A stretch of DNA of 6,549 bases from NCBI GenBank assembly GCA_004375785.1, contig SOKM01000352.1:1-6549 (forward strand), given 5' to 3'. This DNA is from Candidatus Cloacimonadota bacterium. GTDB taxonomy: Bacteria > Hydrothermota > E44-bin80. Position 1 is the first letter of the stretch, and every line of letters starts with the position of its first letter. The notes beneath the pieces were generated by a model. It had not been told where the DNA came from. It did no database searches and saw nothing but the letters and a program-made list of their open reading frames with translations. Position numbers and translations under genes: made by a program. Positions 1 through 4,126 of the stretch are shown one piece after another.

Positions 1-2
1 TT

Positions 3-524
3 CTTTTCTCAAGAAGAAAAAAAAGTAATGCAATCCCTGCAACATACATCTCTTTTATCTTCGTCTTTTTTATGCTTATTATGGGAGTTGATGCAGTTTC
101 CTCCTATCTCGGCTTAAGAGTAACAACAAACAGTATCAGGCTCTTGACCGGACTTCTTGTCGGAATATCGCTTCCTTTCTTTCTTTATCCCATACTTATA
201 GATAACATCTCAGAACTGTACCGTGAGGAGTCTATCCTTAAAACCTGGTATGAATTATCACTTCTGCTTCTTCTCGTCACTTCATTCTATCTTTTAATTC
301 TATATTTCAATACAAAACTATACTATCCAGTTGCTTACGCTACAGTTACTGGTATATTTGCTCTTCATTACCTGCTACTCTCAACCGTTCTCAGTCTCAT
401 CTTCTATAATTTTCATTTCAAGAAGAAAACCATAAAATCATTGTTAATCTTTCTGCCGGGGTTTATCTTGCTTTTTATTGAATTTCTAACACTCACAAAA
501 CTCCATAACCTCGTGAATAAATGA
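3..524 (+). CDS. DUF2085-like polytopic membrane protein, C-terminal part (5' end outside window)
   Basis: The reading frame is open from the left edge (first full codon at 3) to TGA at 522-524, so the 173 visible residues are the C-terminal part of a longer protein. The ATG at 72 is internal: the residues before it (IPATYISFIFVFF) are already membrane-like and continue into it. About five hydrophobic segments are visible, separated by short polar loops such as the one around LYREESILKTW. The stretch MGVDAVSSYLGLRVTTNSIR followed by LLTGLLVG resembles the DUF2085 family (PF09858), whose members carry an Asp-Gly...Leu-Gly-Leu-Arg...Asn...Arg-Leu-Leu-Thr-Gly pattern after a Cys-rich CxRC-like N-terminal motif. 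That N-terminal motif would lie outside the window, so the family call rests on one conserved block. No function is established for the family. The next gene lies about 70 bp downstream on the same strand and could be cotranscribed. Confidence 0.65.
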   Translation, partial: LFSRRKKSNAIPATYISFIFVFFMLIMGVDAVSSYLGLRVTTNSIRLLTGLLVGISLPFFLYPILIDNISELYREESILKTWYELSLLLLLVTSFYLLILYFNTKLYYPVAYATVTGIFALHYLLLSTVLSLIFYNFHFKKKTIKSLLIFLPGFILLFIEFLTLTKLHNLVNK

Positions 525-552
525 GAGGAATAATGCTTTAATCTGTGTAATC

Positions 553-577
553 AAAGATTTTTAGGAAAAAAATCTTT
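553..577 (+). promoter_or_regulatory. AT-rich stem-loop just upstream of the 595 gene's ribosome binding site
   Basis: AAAGATTTTT (553-562) pairs perfectly with AAAAATCTTT (568-577) around the 5-nt loop AGGAA. The stem ends 3 nt before the Shine-Dalgarno sequence at 581. It could be a weak terminator for the upstream membrane-protein gene or an mRNA structure modulating access to the ribosome binding site. The stem is almost entirely A-U, so its stability is modest and chance is possible in AT-rich DNA. Confidence 0.4.
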
Positions 578-580
578 TGA

Positions 581-592
581 AAGGAGGTGATC
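581..592 (+). promoter_or_regulatory. Perfect 12-nt Shine-Dalgarno sequence that fixes the start at 595
   Basis: AAGGAGGTGATC is fully complementary to the usual 3' end of bacterial 16S rRNA (GATCACCTCCTT). Its AGGAGG core ends 7 nt before ATG 595. This places the start at ATG 595 rather than at the in-frame TTG 577, whose reading would translate the binding site itself as KGGDQ. Confidence 0.9.
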
Positions 593-594
593 AA

Positions 595-915
595 ATGGGA
601 GAAGAAGAAAAAAAATATGAGCAACCAACCGCACCAACACCTGAACCCACACCATCAGGAGGTGCAGTTTCTGGCGGACTCAAAGCACTTTTCATCATTC
701 TTGCAATCCTATTTCCTATCGTGGGTATTATACTCGGAATTATCTGGATGACAAAAAAGACAAAGGAAGAGAAGGCGCTCGGAAAGCTTACACTTATTAT
801 AGGGATAATAATGATTGTTTTAGGATGCGTCTGCTGGTTGGCTGTGTTTGGACTTGGCATCATGCGAAACCTGGGGGACTACAGTATGCTGTTACCCCTT
901 ATATCAGTCGCTTAA
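595..915 (+). CDS. Small membrane protein, Pro-rich N-terminus and two transmembrane segments, unknown function
   Basis: The protein is 106 aa when started at ATG 595, the start supported by the Shine-Dalgarno sequence. Residues 1-28 are polar and low-complexity: a Glu/Lys-rich start followed by a Pro/Thr repeat (APTPEPTPSGG). Residues ~30-51 form a hydrophobic helix (LFIILAILFPIVGIILGIIW). A basic loop (MTKKTKEEKALGK) follows, then a second helix at ~66-88 containing LIIGIIMIVLGCVCWLAVF, and a short C-terminal tail. The helix-KK-loop-Gly-rich-helix layout recalls small DUF4190-like or pilus-accessory membrane proteins, but I do not recognise a family. There is no signal peptidase site, so it is probably an inner-membrane protein with a cytoplasmic Pro-rich tail if the basic loop is cytoplasmic-side. 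The binding site suggests high translation. The overlapping antisense frame at 591-863 is a shadow. Confidence 0.8.
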   Translation: MGEEEKKYEQPTAPTPEPTPSGGAVSGGLKALFIILAILFPIVGIILGIIWMTKKTKEEKALGKLTLIIGIIMIVLGCVCWLAVFGLGIMRNLGDYSMLLPLISVA

Positions 916-931
916 AACCAATGAATACTTA

Positions 932-966
932 AAGTAAGGGCGTTCTTCTGATTGAACGCCCTTACC
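932..966 (+). repeat. GTAAGGGCG palindrome (REP-like stem-loop / possible terminator)
   Basis: GTAAGGGCGTTC (934-945) and GAACGCCCTTAC (954-965) form a perfect 12-bp stem with the 8-nt loop TTCTGATT. It begins 18 nt after the stop at 915, where a terminator would be expected. However, the + strand side is followed by CCTCAATG, not a U-tract, so it is not a textbook intrinsic terminator. A diverged copy in the opposite orientation lies at 3041-3072, which suggests a dispersed intergenic repeat that may also serve as a transcript end. The initial GTA(A)G followed by a palindrome is reminiscent of REP elements mobilised by RAYT transposases; that link is inference. Confidence 0.7.
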
Positions 967-990
967 CTCAATGATTCGAGCCAAAGCACT

Positions 991-1262
991 ATGCGGCAAA
1001 AGACAGAGCATAACTGGGACGTCAGTCTCAGTAAAGCAAAAGAGATTCAGAATAGACTAAGGAAAAGAAGATTGGAGTGGTACTTAGAACAAGGGAAAAT
1101 GTAAAACCTCTTTTTGTCTCCCCTGGTCATCTTATTGATATTAAGACTTCGATGAAGATTGTTCTTGAAACAGCAAAAAAATACAGATTACCTGAACCTA
1201 CAAGGCTGGCAGACAAGCTATCAAAGAAAGACAAGGGGTCAGGTCTTCACATTTCACATTGA
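991..1262 (+). pseudogene. nfi: Endonuclease V remnant: N- and C-termini joined out of frame, catalytic core deleted
   Basis: Two pieces of endonuclease V (a deoxyinosine-specific DNA repair nuclease) are visible. From ATG 991, one frame reads MRQKTEHNWDVSLSKAKEIQ and then NRLR. This matches the family's N-terminal His-x-Trp-Asp...Glu-Ala...Ile-Gln...Leu-Arg pattern, but the frame runs to a stop at 1102-1104. From about 1068, another frame reads KIGVVLRTRENVKPLFVSPG followed by H, and later YRLPEPTRLAD. This is the family's C-terminal block (VSPGH...RIPEPTRLAH in Thermotoga maritima). Compared with the usual ~220-aa enzyme, roughly 140 internal residues are missing. The missing part includes the metal-binding Asp and Glu residues (D43, E89 and D110 in T. 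maritima numbering), so the product cannot be active. The join lies within purine-rich 1059-1070. The last eight codons (GSGLHISH) come from the inverted-repeat element at 1234-1362. There is no good ribosome binding site before 991. Confidence 0.8.
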
Positions 1263-1362
1263 TAAATAAGGAAAATAAATGAAATATTAGAAGAATGGAG
1301 GCAAAGTGAGAAGAGGCTTGGATATACAAAACCTCAATGTTAAATGTGAAGACCTGACCCCT
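1234..1362. mobile_element. 129-bp MITE-like element with 29-bp terminal inverted repeats
   Basis: Positions 1234-1262 and 1334-1362 are inverted copies of one another with a single mismatch (1255 against 1341). The outer end reads AGGGGTCAGGTCTTCACATT. From memory, ends of the type GGGGTCAGGTCTT...AAGACCTGACCCC are frequent around IS200-like/RAYT (REP-associated tyrosine transposase) genes in deltaproteobacterial and candidate-phylum genomes; I could not search for this. The 71-bp interior is too short for a transposase, so the element is non-autonomous. No target-site duplication is evident, which would fit an IS200-like single-strand mechanism. It sits at the extreme 3' end of the nfi remnant and 11 bp from the convergent cyclase stop codon, so its long stem could also stop transcripts from either side. 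Confidence 0.75.
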
Positions 1363-1373
1363 CCAAAAACGCC

Positions 1374-2759
1374 TCAGACTTTTAACGATTCTATAATATA
1401 AACCTCGACGGGCTCTTTCTTTCCCTTTACTTTTATTGGAGGAATTTCTTTTGCCAGAACCAAATCGGCAACCTCTCTGTATGCCTTTTTTGATATGAGG
1501 ATTCTGACATCCATAGAGTTTGCAGCAGTCTGAAGCCTGCTTGCAAGGTTTACATTATCGCCGATAACGGTATAATCGAGTCTTCTTTCCTCAGAACCAA
1601 TGTTGCCAACAACTGCCTCTCCAGCATTTATTCCAATTCCTATCTCAATAGTTTCCTCGCCATTCATAATTCGTTCACCATTCAAACTCTTAATGTTCTT
1701 TTGTATCTCAATCGCTGTTTTTACAGCCATCTCAGTTGGATTCTTTAAGAAAAGAGGTGCACCGTAAACAGCCATCACGCAGTCCCCTATAAATTTGTCG
1801 AGCGTTCCCTGATACTTAAAGACTGCTTCGGTCATAAAACTTAGATACATGTTAAGAATCTTAACCACCTCTTCCGGCTCCATTGATTCTGCCATAGGAG
1901 TGAAACCCCTTATATCAGCAAAGAGTATTGCCACCTTCCTCCTCTCACCCTTCAGAGATAAAAGATACTTTTCAGGGTCCTGAAAAATCTGTTCTGCTAC
2001 CTGATGTGACACATATCTTCTGAATGCCTCCTTTATGAGTTTTTTCTCCTTAAGGCTTTTAGTCATTTCATTAAAGGCAGTAGTTAACATTCCAATCTCA
2101 TCGGAGGAAGTCCTCTTTACCTGGACATCAAAGTCACCATCTGCAACGCTTTTCACACCCTTCACAAGGTTCTTTACAGGTCTTGTGATAAGGTTGGCAA
2201 ATAATACCGAACCAATAATCCCTATAATAAGGAAGATACATGAGATAGAAATAACAGTAAACTGAACCTTTCTTGTTGCCACATCGAGAGCACGCTTTGA
2301 AACCCCAAGATGAATCTCACCGACTTTCTTCTTCCCTCCGAGTATAACAGGAAAAGCAATATCGAGAAGCGGTTCGCCTTTATAGATTGTTGCCCTTGAT
2401 TCCGGCTCATTTCCTGACAGGAGGTTCACTCCCTGGGGGGGGGCATATTCTGTATTCCAGAGTTCAGTACTGTCCGCTGCCCTGATAATTCCTTCCCTAT
2501 CTACAATCAGGGTATATCTGACGCCCTCGTTCTCCTTAGCATCTGTAACAAGCTGCTTAAGGTAAAGGTCGTCTCCGAGCACAAGAGGGTCTTCGCTGTT
2601 GAGAGCAAGGTTTCGAGCAATGGCAATACCTCGCAGTTTTATTTCTTTCCTTATAGATTTCTGAACCTCGTTCTTTATAAAATAACCAATGGAAAAAGTA
2701 ACGAGGATTAGAAGAAGAACTGTGAAAAGCAGTATCTTAAGACGTAAACTAATTTTCAT
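1374..2759 (-). CDS. Membrane sensor adenylyl cyclase, class III (extracytoplasmic sensor-TM-HAMP-cyclase)
   Basis: The 461-aa protein probably makes cAMP in response to an external signal. TM1 spans ~8-28. A ~140-residue extracytoplasmic domain (~30-166), Cache/PAS-like in its LIVDREGIIRAA stretch and with LDIAFPVI later, follows. TM2 spans ~168-190, then HAMP ~191-240 (ITRPV...DEIGMLTTAFNEM), a helical linker, and the cyclase domain ~276-456. All class III residues are present: metal-binding D282 (FADIRGFT) and D326 (KFIGD), Lys322, Thr397 (DYTVIGD) for the base, and N404 and R408 (NLASRL) for catalysis. Lys plus Thr is the class IIIb adenylyl cyclase pattern, so ATP is the expected substrate rather than GTP. 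Annotation pipelines would call it an adenylate/guanylate cyclase. ATG 2757-2759 begins at the natural membrane-anchor start but has no clear Shine-Dalgarno sequence. The gene stands alone, and a palindromic repeat lies 15 bp upstream. A C9 run (2435-2443) falls in codons 106-109. Confidence 0.92.
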   Translation of the reverse strand: MKISLRLKILLFTVLLLILVTFSIGYFIKNEVQKSIRKEIKLRGIAIARNLALNSEDPLVLGDDLYLKQLVTDAKENEGVRYTLIVDREGIIRAADSTELWNTEYAPPQGVNLLSGNEPESRATIYKGEPLLDIAFPVILGGKKKVGEIHLGVSKRALDVATRKVQFTVISISCIFLIIGIIGSVLFANLITRPVKNLVKGVKSVADGDFDVQVKRTSSDEIGMLTTAFNEMTKSLKEKKLIKEAFRRYVSHQVAEQIFQDPEKYLLSLKGERRKVAILFADIRGFTPMAESMEPEEVVKILNMYLSFMTEAVFKYQGTLDKFIGDCVMAVYGAPLFLKNPTEMAVKTAIEIQKNIKSLNGERIMNGEETIEIGIGINAGEAVVGNIGSEERRLDYTVIGDNVNLASRLQTAANSMDVRILISKKAYREVADLVLAKEIPPIKVKGKKEPVEVYIIESLKV

Positions 2760-2774
2760 ATTTTTCGTAAATAT

Positions 2775-2983
2775 GTAAATAATCAGTGAACTCCGTCATA
2801 ATTCAGAGTAAATGACCAGCGAATCGTGTCATTGCGAGTTCTTCTCCCTGCTCGACTTATGCGAAGCAATCTCGGTTTTCTGCACTATGAGATTGACTCC
2901 TCCCTCTGGTCGTCGTTCATCCTGTTCACGCCCTGAACCATTCGGTTCAGGGCTCGCAATGATGGGGTTTACTGACTATTTAC
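2775..2983. repeat. Nested palindromic repeat of the GTCATTGCGAG...CTCGCAATGA type
   Basis: The core has inverted ends TCATTGCGAG (2829-2838) and CTCGCAATGA (2953-2962) and an inner inverted pair CAATCTC (2867-2873) / GAGATTG (2889-2895), preceded by GAAG. This is the hallmark of a widely dispersed bacterial intergenic repeat (GTCATTGCGAG...GAAGCAATCTC...), here degenerate in the middle. The pairing continues outward: 2775-2794 against 2964-2983 gives 17 Watson-Crick pairs, 2 G-U pairs and 1 mismatch, and GTCAT (2795-2799) pairs with 2959-2963. The left arm is therefore split by 33 bp (2800-2832) bounded by GTCAT copies. The element fills most of the 315-bp gap before the cyclase gene and contains no convincing gene; the + strand frame at 2812-3060 crosses it by chance. 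No promoter for the cyclase is recognisable here. Confidence 0.75.
2930..2953. repeat. Perfect 10-bp hairpin inside the palindromic repeat
   Basis: GCCCTGAACC (2930-2939) and GGTTCAGGGC (2944-2953) pair perfectly around the loop ATTC. The hairpin is far more GC-rich than its surroundings and abuts the right CTCGCAATGA end of the larger element. It could act as a structured recognition tip or a processing stop in RNA. No U-tract follows on either strand, so a terminator role is unlikely. Confidence 0.7.
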
Positions 2984-3040
2984 CATTTTTTCTTACTATA
3001 ACGGTTTGTGAGAAGGTTCGTTGTCGACAAATCTTTTATA

Positions 3041-3072
3041 AAGTAAGAACGTTCAATTAAACGCCCTTACTT
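3041..3072 (-). terminator. Stem-loop 2 nt after the 3075 gene's stop, diverged copy of the 934-965 palindrome
   Basis: Read on the - strand, AAGTAAGGGCGTT pairs over 13 positions with AACGTTCTTACTT around the loop TAATTG. The pairing includes two G-U wobbles, so the stem is complete only in RNA made from the - strand. It follows the stop codon of the secreted-protein gene by 2 nt and is followed by ACTTTATAAAAG with only a short T run. This is the likely transcript end of the secretion unit. Its AAGTAAGGGCGTT arm and ATTGAACG segment match the palindrome at 932-966. Confidence 0.65.
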
Positions 3073-3074
3073 TC

Positions 3075-4079
3075 TTACTTCACTACAACTAACTTCTTCG
3101 TAACAGTTCTGTCCTCTGTTGCCAACTTATAAAAATAAACACCAGCAGGAACAGGATGATGATTTTTGTCTTTGCAGTCCCAGTAAACAGTCTTCAGTCC
3201 AGCACTCTCATTTTGCCTCTCTATGAGTGTTTTTACAAGCCTTCCAGTAGAATCATAGATTTTCAATGTCACAGAAACTTCCCTCGTCGTGCTATAGGGT
3301 ATTGTTGTCTTTCCTTCTCTAACAGGGTTAGGAACATTCTGTGAAAGCCCAAAAATGAAAGTTTTTGTCTTACCTGGCTCCTCTGCAACACCTACAGAAG
3401 TTCCATATATCTGGAACGAGGTTTCTACTGGATCACCCCAGACTGTTGTAGCAGGAGTCCATAAAGGATAACCAACGCTCTTGAAAAAGCATTCCTGTCC
3501 GTCCCCCCAGCCGGGTGTATTGCCAGGCCAGGAACCATTATTGCCCCATTGAGGTGGGAATATCAGGGTTGCCATAAACTGAATCCAGTAGGTTTCGCCA
3601 GTGACTGCTATGAATGGAGGAATAACAGCCTCATATAGATAGTAGCCGCCTAAATTCGTTTCATTATAATAACTTATCGTTTCAGTATAAATTGGGTTCT
3701 GCTGCGGTTGGTTAAAACCAATACTGTCAGGATAGATTTCAATCCAGAAATAATAAGGAGGTGTCGGCGTTCCATTCCAATAACCTCCCCACCAGACTGC
3801 TGAATCAACATTAGCATCATAAAGGACATTAAAATTATCACAAATTCTTCCCGACCCTTCCATACAGGGATAGAAACCATAATAACCTGTCGCAGCCTGG
3901 TCAAACAATAAATCACTCCTTCCAGACTTATCAAAGATCGGCTTTTGGTCAACCAACAGTTTTCTCGTAACACTTTTTATTGTTGGTTTTGTTAGGAGCG
4001 TGATAACATCATTTTCTTTGGCTTCAACGAGTATAGAAAGTGTAGAAAACATCAGGCATAGTGAAAGGATAAATCCCAT
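3075..4079 (-). CDS. Secreted protein with C-terminal T9SS type A sorting domain
   Basis: The 334-aa protein begins with a short signal peptide (residues 1-20, MGFILSLCLMFSTLSILVEA, probable cleavage after Ala20). Residues ~60-228 form an aromatic- and Gly-rich, probably all-beta region (DNFNVL, AVWWGGYWNGTPTPPYYFWI, GETYWIQFMATLIFPPQWG). I do not recognise a family for it; it looks like a jelly-roll adhesion or binding module. After a linker (~230-243), residues 244-334 are a typical type IX sorting/FlgD-like beta-sandwich: LSQNVPNP, then LKIYDSTGRLVKTL, then PAGVYFYKLAT and KKLVVVK. In known T9SS systems this domain targets the protein across the outer membrane and is removed during attachment. 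ATG 4077-4079 has a strong AAAGGAGG site (4085-4092 on the complement). The gene lies 47 bp after the barrel-TPR gene on the same strand, making it the probable cargo of that unit. Confidence 0.85.
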   Translation of the reverse strand: MGFILSLCLMFSTLSILVEAKENDVITLLTKPTIKSVTRKLLVDQKPIFDKSGRSDLLFDQAATGYYGFYPCMEGSGRICDNFNVLYDANVDSAVWWGGYWNGTPTPPYYFWIEIYPDSIGFNQPQQNPIYTETISYYNETNLGGYYLYEAVIPPFIAVTGETYWIQFMATLIFPPQWGNNGSWPGNTPGWGDGQECFFKSVGYPLWTPATTVWGDPVETSFQIYGTSVGVAEEPGKTKTFIFGLSQNVPNPVREGKTTIPYSTTREVSVTLKIYDSTGRLVKTLIERQNESAGLKTVYWDCKDKNHHPVPAGVYFYKLATEDRTVTKKLVVVK

Positions 4080-4084
4080 CTTTG

Positions 4085-4092
4085 CCTCCTTT
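4085..4092 (-). promoter_or_regulatory. Strong Shine-Dalgarno sequence for the secreted-protein gene
   Basis: AAAGGAGG on the - strand sits 5 nt before the ATG at 4077-4079 and confirms that start. The barrel-TPR gene upstream has no such site, so independent strong initiation of the cargo gene is implied. Confidence 0.85.
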
Positions 4093-4126
4093 GTTTTTGA
4101 TCACTTCTATTATAGACTTTAGGGTT

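Noticed and set aside
577..594. TTG 577 as an upstream start of the small membrane protein
   Set aside because: It would translate the Shine-Dalgarno sequence itself, and ATG 595 has ideal spacing to a perfect site.
591..863. Antisense 90-aa frame opposite the small membrane protein
   Set aside because: It lies entirely opposite a well-supported gene with a strong ribosome binding site, and its Ser/Pro/Ile-rich composition mirrors the coding strand.
932..1362. CRISPR array or tandem repeat locus
   Set aside because: The repeats here are inverted pairs from different families, with no regularly spaced direct repeats.
2035..2410. Frames overlapping the cyclase gene on both strands (2035-2265 +, 2222-2410 -)
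   Set aside because: They lie inside the HAMP/sensor coding region of a complete, well-conserved gene and are alternate-frame shadows.
2812..3060. 82-aa + strand frame between the cyclase and the secreted-protein gene
   Set aside because: It crosses the GTCATTGCGAG palindromic repeat and a hairpin, has no ribosome binding site, and has no protein-like organisation.
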